64,000 nt of DNA from Marchantia polymorpha subsp. ruderalis (Eukaryota; Streptophyta; Marchantiopsida; Marchantiales; Marchantiaceae): contig AP031352.1 in assembly GCA_037833965.1 (NCBI GenBank), positions 3,080,501 through 3,144,500 on the forward strand, in the 5' to 3' direction. The notes beneath the pieces are model-generated. The model saw nothing but the letters and a program-made list of their open reading frames with translations. It made no database searches and had not been told where the DNA came from. Position numbers and translations under genes: made by a program. Below are positions 48,185 to 59,537 of the stretch, in pieces (positions within the stretch are counted from its first letter, which is position 1; each line of letters opens with the position of its first letter).

Positions 48185-48748
48185 TAGGCTTGGCCACGGT
48201 CCGGTCCGGACCGACGGTTAACCGGTTAACCGGTCCCAGATTTCTCCGGACCGGTTAACCGATCGGTTAACCGGTCCGGGAAAAAAATTTACTCTGGCAG
48301 CAGAATTAGACCAGCGAGCCTCGCTGGTCTAATTCTGCTGCAAATAAATAAGTAAATTTTTTTATCACCTAATTTGATCACCCAATTCGATAAGTGGATA
48401 ATGCCTAGCATAAATCTCGAGCTCGGATGTGTTTCTCCAGCTTCCCTGCACCCTGGCGCAAAGTCGAAGTCTCTCCAATTCGAGAGCGTTTTCAACAGTC
48501 CGAGTGGGGGCTCATTTGAGTCCTCGAGCTATCGCACAATTCCTCCTTCGCTCCCAGCCACAGCCCCTCCCGTCGGCCACGTAGGGTCGGGACAGATGGT
48601 TAACCGGTTAAAACCTCGGTTAAACGTTAACCGATATGGCAAAATGCCGGACCGGTTAACTTACCGGTTAACCGGTTAATTGAACCGGTTAACCGGTCCG
48701 CACATTTCCCGGACCGGTTAACCGTTAACCGGACCGTGGCCAAGCCTA
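48185..48748. mobile_element. non-autonomous hAT element (564 bp)
   Basis: It begins TAGGCTTGGCCACGGTCCGG and ends with the exact complement of that 20-mer. It is flanked by a perfect 8-bp duplication, CACATAGT, at 48177-48184 and 48749-48756; both points identify the hAT superfamily. Both subterminal regions are packed with GGTTAACC units in direct and inverted order, a likely transposase-binding array. There is no transposase frame; the open frames at 48289-48679 are incidental. It is GC-rich within a very AT-rich host element, so it arrived after the host copia had largely decayed. A perfect hairpin lies at 48297-48341. Confidence 0.95.
48297..48341. repeat. hairpin inside the hAT element
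   Basis: Perfect 21-nt arms (48297-48317 and 48321-48341) surround the 3-nt centre GCC. Confidence 0.92.
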
Positions 48749-51700
48749 CACATAGTGTTATATGTCAACGACTGTATTTTAGAAATCAAAGCATTATTAA
48801 CTGAAATTTATTGATAGAGGCTTGAAACACTTTATAGAATTAAGATTTTTCTTCTTCCAAGATCAACACATTGTGATCAATCTTAATATTATAATCTTAA
48901 AAAATGAATGAATTGATACAAAATCTATACCTTATATGAGCTCTTCAAATTCAATTTAAGGATCTTCTAATTGATGATTTTGATTGAAAACTATTGTTTG
49001 ATGCAATGATTTAAGCCTTAGCAACAATATGATGCTTCTCTCATTCATGTTTTTCAAAAACTTGCTTTATCTATATGAAATTTTCTTTATCACATCATTA
49101 AATTCAGAATGATCAATCTTGTGATGAACAACATTCATGAATGAAGATTTGACCTTGTTGATAGAAGAAGCATGATGTGGATTGTTCAAAAGATTCATGA
49201 TTACTAATAACAGACTACTAGATACTATAATCTTTTAACTTTTTCTTCAATAGCATATCAAAAAATCACCACTTCTTGGATGTGAAATCCAACTTGGTCT
49301 TTTTTTTCTTAAGTATAAAAGACTAAATTGTACTATAAAAAATTCTCAAATGATTGCAATCAACCACTGTGTCCGAATTCAAATTTAATTAAATAAATAT
49401 TTTTTTGAGTTTAGGATGTCTCAATTCAAATGGTCTCAAAAAATTGATTGCACTAGAAAAAAAGCTTCTTAAATACATTTTGATATTAATTACTTCTGCC
49501 TATAATTAAGGTATATTAGATTACATCGACATAATCTGCAGTTTTTTTTAACATTGATGAATTTATACTTTTAAAAACATTATTCTATTGCAGAAAATAA
49601 ATAAAAATAAAATGAATAATAATCTTTTCTTTTTTGCAATAGCTTTGAAACTTTTCAACATTATATATTTTTTCATTATCATTGTGTATTATCTCAATCT
49701 GAAATTTTTTAATTTTAAAAATTTGAAGTATTAATGAATGATACAACATATAATTTTCTCGGAAAATGCGAATTTGGAACAAGAATTTCACATGTACATA
49801 CTCAAATAAATTTCTGAAAATATGATTTTCAACAACATAGGTTTTTTCTGTGATGCTCATCCATAACACAATTTTTTTACAATTCTGAGTCAACTTTATC
49901 TATATCAAGTAACAAGCTTTTATAGTCAAAAAATGTCAAACATCTATTACTCATGTGATCTAAGAATGTCCAATATGAAACATATCAACTCATAATTTGA
50001 AAAAATGACTTCATCACACATCGTTAAAACCTCTAGCATGTATAGAATGTTATATTTGTGTACTATTAACATAATTTTATCATTTATACTCACTTCAAAC
50101 ACTAATATTTAGAGCTTCATTCAAAAAAAAATTAAATTCAACATTCTAAAATAGATAAATAAAACTCTCATTGATTTAAATCTACGAGCATTGAATTTTA
50201 TCAAATATTTGATAACAGATTCTTGTAAAAACTGTTTTGTAGTATTTATCAATCCTTACAAAACTTCAATAGTTTGATATGAAAAAAATTAAAAATGTGA
50301 TAAAATTAAGCACTAGATAAAATATTTATATCTCCAATATTTTTTGGTAAGTTAGAAAGTGCTTCTTTTGGCATCATAATGCAATCTAAAGTCAATCATA
50401 TTTATTATGATGAAACCATCTGAATCACATTGATTGAAGAGAAATTATCAACTTTGATCTTCACACCACTTTATTTTTTTAACATGAACACTTTTGGCAC
50501 AATTCTTTAGTATTTTTAAAAGATATTATTTTAGATTTAAATATATCTCTAGATACAAAATGCTTGTTATTTTTATCATTTTGTGAATATGACATCTCTA
50601 GTTCTATTAAATGTTGATCTGAATGAAGAGCATGGAGGAAATGTCATCATCATCTTTTGCCATAAGTCATCAATCAATGAAACGTTTATAAATTTTTTTT
50701 AAATGATTCATTATGATTATTTGTCTATCATAATGAAGCAAAAAAGTGACAATAAGTGATAAGATGCAAAAAATTAGCTTGAAAAATAAAGATGTTATAC
50801 TTATCAAAGTTATCAATGTGATCTTAGATATTTGTGCCCAAATTAATCATCTGGAATCTCATTAATTTCAAAAAGCTCTTTGCAATGAAATGGTTACTCA
50901 AAAGTCTCAAACAACAATATACAATTATCATACTCATTCATATACTTCAAAATCAAAGGTTACAAATGTAATGTAATAATATTCAGAGTTTGCTCCATAA
51001 CATATTTTCTGTCCTCATCGTAGTTGAATAGTTTTGTCTCAATGTCTTGTTCAAATGTGTAGTCTTCAACTTGCATTTGACTTGTTTTTTTCAAAACAGA
51101 TAGTCATCACACTCATCATATTTAACTATATCATATCAAACTTTTAAAGATTTCATGGTCGTCATTTTGTTGAGTTGAACATTTAAAGTTGCATCTTGTG
51201 ACATATGTATGAATGATTTTTTTTGACTCATATAACAAAAGCTACAAATTAGCTACACAACTAATCTTACAGCTATCAATTTATCAGCTTGCTCCGTCAC
51301 ATGATACAAGATAACATAATTTCAAACTTCAAAATCATATTTGAGCCAAAATGAACAAATACTTTTGCCAAGTATTGTGATCTTAAATATTTTAAGAAAA
51401 GTTTTAACCTCCAATAACATTTTCTCCTTTTGTCTCTACGTTTTTGCTTGTAATGCAAAATCTTATCTTTCATGGCTTCATGATTTGTATAATCTCTCTA
51501 CTATCATTTTTTTCAACTCTTTCATTTCAAAATAGATCTCATTTAAAATCTCACCCATGTCAAGTGATGTCTTCATGATTTATTTCATTCAACTTAACAC
51601 AAGATAAGATGATAACTATTTAACTTTTTTAGAAAAGAAATACAAAAGGTAGAGAAAATTTTATAATAATTCTACAATATTTTCAACAATAAAGCACACA

Positions 51701-53739
51701 AAAAATCTCTTCTCATTTTTTTCTGTCTATATAATGCCCTAATTTTTTCATATATGTTGAATTTAATCAGATGGATGGTTTTTTATTTAAATCCATCAAA
51801 CATTCAAATTAGATTGAAGATCGTACAGTACAAATTCTATCTGTAACTATTAATTAATAGTATACATGTCATCTTTCACTTCATCATTTGAATCATAAAA
51901 TTTGCACCCAATATAATTGATATTTTTTCATAAAACATAAATGATCAATCTTCAAACAGATTGAAGATAGACCATTGCACTAGTGGAATTTATCACTCTT
52001 TCATATTTTTAAAATAATAATTTGGTTCTCTCTTTACATGCAGATGAATGATCTTTGCAAGCCACTTTATACTTCTGAAAACTACCTTTTTTTATCATAT
52101 TGTTGATTTTTCATGAAGAATAATCCAGACTCAAGAAAAAAACAAGATAATCTCAATACTATTGTTACACTAGGGATTATGAGAAGAGTTAGAGATTTGT
52201 AAAATACTTTATGTAGAGGTTATCAAAAATTACAAGGAATTAAATTCCATATTTAATTGATGACATGACAAATACTCTTAACAAGAAAAAAAATTGCTGC
52301 TGTCTTGTTTTCAACTAATATACTAACTTATATACTAAATCTATATATAAGAAATACACAGATTGTTAACATGTGGTTGTCAATTAACAAGCTCATTTTT
52401 ATTTATCAAACATAAGGACTGCTAACGTAGCAATTATATATAGTTTACTGTAATGCAACTATATCTTCATTCGGAGTAAACTTTAATTAGATTTTAATTA
52501 ACTAAAGATGCGTACACCAGTATATATAGGAATGCAATCACATATCACGCTGAAAAGTCTGTAAATTCTTCTAAGAAATCTCATTTTTCCATGAACATAG
52601 CATGAAAATGACAAATCACAAATATGTACGTCCGATTTTGTATTTGTTTGTTTGCATGTTTGTAGTGTGTTTGTTAGCTATTTTGATGTTTCTCAATTCT
52701 TTAAAATCTTGGAAAAAAAATCCATATGAAACCATTAGTTGATCTTGAAAACAAAATTTAAAAATTGTTGATTTGTACCTTGTTGAAATCATTATGTAAA
52801 TTGAAGCAATCTCATAAGGAATGAAATGCAAGAATTGATAGAAATTTTACAAAGAGTGTATGATCCATGTGTTTTCATGAAAAAATCAAATGATAAAATA
52901 TTTTAATCTCATTATTATAGTATTATACATGGACGACATTTGACAAGATATAAATTCAACATCAACAAATGCAAGAATAGATTGAAATATGGAAGTAAAC
53001 TATATTAGAGATGGGTTCTCATGAAATCTAAGGAAAGAAAACATTATGTTTAAGTGAAAATAAGTAGATTAAACATTTGTTTGATAGATTCAACATGACA
53101 GATTCTTGAGTTGTATGAAATTTTTTGATAGCAATATCCAAATTTCTTGAAACTCAATGTTTAACTGATGTCAATGAAAAAAAACATCTTATCAAGCTAT
53201 GTAAAGCCTCATATATTTGATGATATTTATTAGATTTGATATTGTTAAATTCATGAGCAAGATAAGCAACATGTCAAATCCAAGATAGCTGCATTTGGAA
53301 AATTCTAATAATCATAATACTAATATTGATAGATTATAAATAACTAATATAATAATCTAAGCTGATTCTCACTTAAATTTATCTCAGATAGCTTTTTGAA
53401 ATCTAATCATGATTTTTAAAAGTTAATATCAATCTATATATCTACTTTTCAAACATACTTTCACACATATTGTACTCTTCACTCCTCATTCAAGTTTTAT
53501 ACTCATTCACTTCAAATGATTTGAAAAGTCAAATTTTCATTGATGAAAACAAATTCTCATATAATGACCTCTCCAAACTTTCATGGAAGTATCTTCTCTG
53601 TAACTTTTTCAAAAATAGAATGATAACACAAGATTTTATTATCTAACTTACTTTTTACAAAGATAAATCTTGGTTATTAATTTCTAATTTCCAATACATG
53701 AGATCATGCCATTATACAATCAAAGTACTTTAGAAAGTT

Positions 53740-54090
53740 TTTTCTCCCTAGGTTAAGATGACGACATATCATTGAAGACATTGAAACTTTTAAAACTTAC
53801 ATTTGCAAATAAATCAACTTTAGATTCAATCTAACGAGTGAAAAACTGTAAATAAGTTAAACCCATCATAACTAACATGTATTTAAAGTTTTTTTCCTTG
53901 GAATCTAAACTTTGATATGAAAAAAAATAAAATTGCTCATTTTAACCTCTAGAAGTATCACAATTCACTGTCAAATATAAACGTGATGGTTAAACTTAAT
54001 CACAACTAAAGTAATTGTAATCAACTTTTTAAATAATTATACTAATAACTCACACATACAACTATTAATCTTTTGGTATCAATTATTATG
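53740..54090 (+). repeat. dispersed AT-rich repeat, copy 3
   Basis: It aligns over about 350 bp with 32590-32950 in the same orientation. It lies immediately upstream of copia fragment C, which may mean it was part of that element or of another insertion next to it. Confidence 0.6.
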
Positions 54091-54199
54091 ATATTTTTTT
54101 GTTGAGTAAGTAGATACTGCCAATTCCTTGTAAATCCACATTGATGTTGATTATTGATTAAGAAAATTTTACAACTACATATGTGGTTTCATTTGATGA

Positions 54200-54754
54200 T
54201 GGATGCATTAGTTGATGTTTTATTCTAGTTCAATGAACAACAAAAGTAATGTGTAATGTTAATTGAAGCATCAAAGATTGCTATTTGATTGAAAATTCTT
54301 ATTTTTTTTTATAAAACTAAAATATGAAACTGTTAATATTCATTGTGATAGTCAAAGTGCGTTACATCTTGCTACAAATCTAATCATTGACAATAAATGA
54401 GGCAACATCAGGTGATACTTTATCAAAGATGAAGTTTCAAATAAGAAAATTGAGCTAGTCAATATTGACAATAATCGCAATCCACAATTATTCTCTTGAA
54501 GAGGTTAAGTGACATTGCTAACACAAGTAAAAGACTACTACTAAAAGTAAACTATACTAGAAATTTTATTACATATATTTATTTACATATCAAGTTATAT
54601 TGTTTTAAGTAAAGTTTAATTCTAGATAGCTATAGTTTAAATAGCATCTTACTTTAGATTTCTTTTCAGATTTTATTTCAAAGCACTTATTATTATTATG
54701 GTAGTTATGATACCCAAGATATGAGTTAAGGGGGGGGGGGGGGGGGGGGGGGAT
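54200..54754 (+). pseudogene. Ty1/copia fragment C with polypurine tract
   Basis: On the plus strand the RNase H end of a copia polyprotein can be read: NIHCDSQSALHLATN, a stop, YFIKDEVSNKKIELVNID, then a broken frame. About 250 bp on, the sequence reaches GAGTTAAG followed by 23 G residues and then ATTGTTAAAAGTTAA, where the LTR begins. The GAGTTAAG tract and LTR start match relic A, and the LTR start matches relic B, so all three belong to one family. Upstream parts are missing or unreadable. Confidence 0.82.
54730..54752 (+). repeat. poly-G run at the polypurine tract
   Basis: Twenty-three consecutive G residues lie at the place where copia elements have a short purine-rich primer for plus-strand synthesis. 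The same tract in relic A is GAAAAGATT. Length could be affected by sequencing or assembly error. Confidence 0.9.
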
Positions 54755-55100
54755 TGTTAAAAGTTAATTCAGGTCTTCAGATAATTTAGATTAGCTTAAT
54801 CACAGTAAGTTCAGCTGGTTAAACTGTCACATCGGTGACACTTTTTGGGGGTTTTTTTGTTAAGTATGTGTCATGGACCTAGTCTTAAGTGATATAAACT
54901 ACATACATCTAGTGTTGGTTGTGTCTATGCTTACTTTCCCTTACAGTGAGTTAGTGCGTTTAAATGTACTTGTGACATAATCTTCCACATGAACTTTCAT
55001 ATTGGCGTTAAACATGTGTTCAGGTGAGTGAAAATTCTACTCTTGTCTACAGGAAGAAGGTATCATGTATCAAGCATATACTATTATATTTCCTTACAGT
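54755..55100 (+). mobile_element. probable LTR of copia fragment C
   Basis: The LTR begins TGTTAAAAGTTAA, comparable with TGTTGAGAGTTAA in relic B. I could not fix the right end: no matching 5' LTR or target duplication is present in the readable sequence, so the end given is approximate. Confidence 0.45.
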
Positions 55101-58100
55101 ATGATATATCTGGGATCTAATCTAAAGTGCTGCAATGGAGCCAATATTGCTGCCAATACTTCATTGATAATAACTCTTTAGCTATAACTTGCTTCCAATC
55201 TTATCTAGAAAAGTCAGAGAATTTGTAAATGACCTCTATGCCATTTATCAGACTATTCTGTATTGTACATCCTAGGTTCACGATTTTTATCACTGAGAAT
55301 GTGTTTGATCCAGCCACCCAACACTAGTTAGCTTAGGTGGTTCTGCATGATTGACTTGGAAGCTCAGGCTCCTACTGTGCCATAAAAGATGCTGTTTCCT
55401 CCCATGTACAAAGACTGGTTCAGTAGTATGAGGGATGTATGTAAAGGGGTATACTTACTTTGGGTATTAAGAGCCAATCTTCAAGTGTGCAGGGAGGATT
55501 GGAGCACAGGTTGTAACATACAGCTTATTGTTTGTATATGGGCAATTCGGGGAATGGTAGAAAACGTTGAAATATTAATCATTATTGAATAAAGTGTCGG
55601 GGAGGAGCTAGGCCTTCATTCGCGATCCATGGTCAACGTTTTCGGATAAGACCTGCAGCATACTCTTTGGTTGTAGATCCTCCGTTTTTGCCACTTAGTA
55701 CTTAAAGAATGCTTGGAAAGATTGCTATTGATAGGTTTTTCCATTTCGATTTTGTATCTGATGTAGCTGTTCCTTGCCAACCATGACAACTTCATATGTA
55801 ATTTGATCTGGAGTCTATAAATAAGGAGGTGAGGGTTTTCATAGGAAAGCGGACATTCCGATGACGTGTGTGAGGTAAGGAGAACAAGTCTAACTTGTTT
55901 ACATACGGTTTTTCTCATTGGTTGCCGCGATGCAGTATTCGTGTGATGATATCATACAGGACAGATACAGAGATCACAAGGAATATACTGGACGTCTTAT
56001 CTAAATGACATACTCTGTTTCTGGTGATACCTCGCTGTAAGGAAATTAACTTAGACCACGCAGCAGTCACGATGTGGTAACGATTTAACAATATTCTGCA
56101 TAATACAAACATTGTCTCCAAGTATTGATTTTTACAACCACCTCATTATGAATAATGATTCTTCAATAGATGAGTTGAGATATGTTGTACATTGAATAAC
56201 TTCGGCTCTTCAAAGCTAAATAAGCCGTGGAAGCTTTCAAGAAATTCCCATACAAATAAGTCAGAAGTGGGATGCTTGCTCTAACTTGAAAAGTTTTGTG
56301 TTGTGAAACCTCTGAGCGGCCAAGGGCAGGGTTTACATTGCGTTTTTTCAGTGGTTAACTTGTAATTATGAATAGTACAGCTTTGAAAGGAGGATTTGTC
56401 TAATTTTTTGTCCTCAACTCCATTAAGAAGAAATATTTCATGACAATGGACGAGATACCTTTCGATGGTTAGAGGAATAACTTGAGCGCTTTAAAATCCT
56501 GCATCCGGGCTTCTGTATGTGGCTTCATTTATATGCAGACACCACATCACATGAAGATTGCTTATTCTGTTCTGCGTATGCCATGGTTGTTACTTCACAT
56601 TCCAGAAGGTGTAGGTCCTTTCTTATTGCAAAGTTGCAGAGTTATGAGTCACAGTCCACATCGAAATCGATAAAAACATGCGGGATTAAAACCAGACTTG
56701 AGGCAATGTATCTGACGCTCAAAACCGAATTCGGGTTCTGGAATGAAACGAGACTTGATACAACACATTTGCCGCTAAAAGCATTGCATGGATGGAGCGT
56801 AAATTGCATTCAGCTTTTTGAGGAAATTTATACAAGCGTAGTGGAAAACGATAGGATAATCTCGGAGGCTTTTAGTCACAGACGTGTGGATCATATTTGC
56901 CTAGGTAAAATCGGTCAGTATAGTGTCCTTACATGTTTGCACCTTGTGGTCCAAACTGATGCAACCTTGGATGTGTTAAACTGATATCAGACCATATAGA
57001 AAGGGCTCTATGATTGGTTAGACTCCAGGTAGCAAACAGATGTGTTGAACATAAAAAAGTTGTGACGATTTCTTCCGTTCTAGTGAGGCTTGGTATGTTA
57101 ATGTTATGTATGGAAGCCATAAGCATTTCATTTCAATCAGTTGCGGAACATCTTGGAAGCTCTACAGCAGTGTGCGTAGCAATTTTCATGGGCGCATGCA
57201 TTTTTTATCACTGCTTATCAGAGTTATGTCAGTGTCCAGATATTATAAATCTGCATAAAACTAAAAGATTCAATCAGAATAACTACCATCCACGCTGAAC
57301 TGGAAAGTAAGACTTTGCGACTTCATCGCAGCATCATAAAATCTGCTTGTAACTTGTTTTACAAGCTGACTTTGGACCATGGGCCGCTAACGTGTAGACC
57401 GTTCCCATGTTATTGGCTCCAAGAGGCAGTGGCATTCCCATCTTGCTTAGGGGCCATTGGCCTCGTCAACCATATGGGTTAAACAAATTTGAGTCTAGAC
57501 TGCTGTGATGTCCAGAATTGGTACCTGGTTTGGGTGAAAGTGATGGCAATAATTAGCTCAAGCTAGTGGAAGAAATCCAAGGCATATGCAACGTAGCTGC
57601 TAATACAGCAAATTCAAGGCTCTTATGGTTTTCGATTTACGAACAAAATATGATTGCAGCTTCTGGCTTTCAAGCACAATCAGTTCCAACTATAGATCTC
57701 TATAGTTGGAACTATTATGTACTGCATCTTAAATTAGAGGCTTTGGGTGAAAGAAAATGATTCGAATTCCATGTGGAAATGCTTCGAAGGGATTTGCAGG
57801 GTTAAATTGTAAAGCTTGGTCCCCTCTACTAGTTCGCTAAGCCAAACCAGTAGCACGATCTTGAGACAGACGAATAATGCAATCTGTGTTGTTGGCAAAG
57901 CAGGCGATATTCTAGGCTTTGTTGTTTTTGTACATCAGGCTTCAAATTTAACCACAATATTTCATATTTTCAAGAAACCAGTCAGAGATCTTACGACTCA
58001 TGTCACGTGAAACTGCTTATTACAGATCTCGTCAAAATTTTAGTCTTGTATACTTCCAGTGGACATGAGAAAATGAGACTGTAATTCAAGTACCTGTGAT

Positions 58101-59537
58101 GGGAAAATAGAATAATTTCGTTGAAATTAAGCTATATCTCCAAGATATATACCGGCCAAGCTTTAGGCTTACATCCAGCTTGGTATGTATTACAAGATAA
58201 TAAGCCAACTGAGTGTTCAACTCAAGAGGTGTATCTATCGTATTCAACGTGCAAGGATTCCCCTTAACCCCAATCTGGTACAGATATAAGTAGCCCAACT
58301 AGATTTAGCAGTTAAATGGCCAATTCTTCTTTGCATTTGATCGACACTACAATAGAGAGTTTAGAAGCATGCGTCTTTCATAAACAGTACCAAGATGAGG
58401 TGAAAACTTTGAACGGGGCGTAACGAATGTTACCATCGGTACCAGCTGCATCCGTTTTCATACTGTATGACGATCAAATGTGATCAAGAGCGTTCTTCAT
58501 AAACAGTTCACACGTTCGTTACTTCTGTGAGTATAAAATCCGCATATTCATTCCCCATATTTATGTCAGCAAGCGATTCAATCACCGAGGATATGGTCTT
58601 TTTAAGGGTGCCAGACATTGTTAGTCCGATTTACAAGTTTTTGTCATGATAGAAAAGTTGACATCCCGGTTAATATGACTCAACCGTTCTGTAGTTCGTT
58701 TCTTGCCAAGATTATGGTTAGACCCATCTCAGGGCTCATAATAGGATAACTGTTATTGATTTCTAGCAGCCTCTTTGATCCGCAATCCTCCTCTCGATGT
58801 CCTCATTGTGATGCTTGTGAACTGAAGTGCAATGTGTTTCACCTCCTTGAAAGTAGTCAACAATTATAACACAAAATAACAAGAAGTATGAACTGCAAGA
58901 GCTAAAGTCCCACTTTCCGAGGCATGATGGCTCCTGCTACACTACTGAATTGATCCCTGCACTACCTCGTCTGAGTCTAGACAGGCTGGAAGTAGAAGAG
59001 ATTCATGATTTGCTAGTAAGATCAAGTTCGGCTACTCGGGTAGTGATATATCTTACGAATCAGTTTTCTCTGGCAAAAAGTATGGAGAAGAGGTTTCAAC
59101 TGGACCTAGTCCCTCAGACAACCCCTATTAGGTCAGATATTATAACCTTCGGTTTTATTTTGACGTTCTTGAGTTAGACTTCGAATTCAAGAAGTTGGAT
59201 GTGACTAGCAGGTCAGAAGAATTTCATTAGTGTTTCTATTGACATAGTCAAAAATTTTATGTTTCAAAACAAAAGAATCCCCGAGTTCAAAAGGCAATAG
59301 TATACGGACAACAGGCCAGCAGAGTTTGCAAGGATTGGCTCAAACATGCTTTGAACACATAGAACGATGATTGGCCATGAGTTCCAGCCCGATTCTGAAA
59401 CGTCAAGTTGTCTTTCGAATGGCGTCCCCAGAGTTCCAGGAGATCAGATTGCTGAAACTATTCGTAAAACACTTCTCTTCATAGTGAAGAATTATTAGAA
59501 GTAGGCACGCGAGGCAAGTCTCATCGATCGCTACGCC
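55101..59537. other. intergenic, no gene recognised
   Basis: The stretch has normal composition. Open frames on the plus strand at 56517-56984 (155 codons), 57014-57298 and 58950-59177 (75 codons, containing LSLDRLEVEEIHDLL) may be relics of genes, but none carries a motif I can name. The final 200 bp before 59538 presumably hold the promoter and leader of the next gene; no clear TATA box was found. Confidence 0.4.
57682..57713. repeat. palindrome
   Basis: Perfect 15-nt arms, AGTTCCAACTATAGA (57682-57696) and its complement (57699-57713), surround two bases. Confidence 0.9.

Larger units (their letters stand above)
46523..49400 (-). pseudogene. Ty1/copia retrotransposon relic B
   Basis: The minus strand reads, with many stops: the end of integrase (KTKLDFTSKKW, about 49330-49290); the region before the reverse transcriptase; MWKLVKLL and NWVYKVKYHS (48181-48070, the usual TWELV...KWVYKVK motif); GSTMYLMIC (about 47360); EAEYVLAAKAAKED (about 47040-47000); and NLHYDSQSVLNV with NIKYH of RNase H (about 46950-46850). 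A TGTTGAGAGTTAAC LTR start is at 46523 on the minus strand. The element is split by the hAT element at 48185-48748; removing that element and one duplication rejoins the frame between YNT and MWKLV. It belongs to the same family as relics A and C by LTR start and protein sequence. The upstream limit is uncertain. Confidence 0.85.
45640..54754. other. AT-rich block of decayed retroelements
   Basis: A second large, very AT-rich block begins gradually at 45.6 kb and ends at the polypurine tract at 54.75 kb. It contains copia relic B (minus), an hAT element inside that relic, copia fragment C (plus) and one copy of a dispersed repeat. Between about 49.5 and 53.7 kb I can read only weak, stop-filled traces; the 5' half of relic B probably lies there. 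Confidence 0.75.

Noticed and set aside
48289-48679. Open frames inside the 564-bp hAT element
   Set aside because: They run across the hairpin and GGTTAACC arrays and bear no transposase motif.
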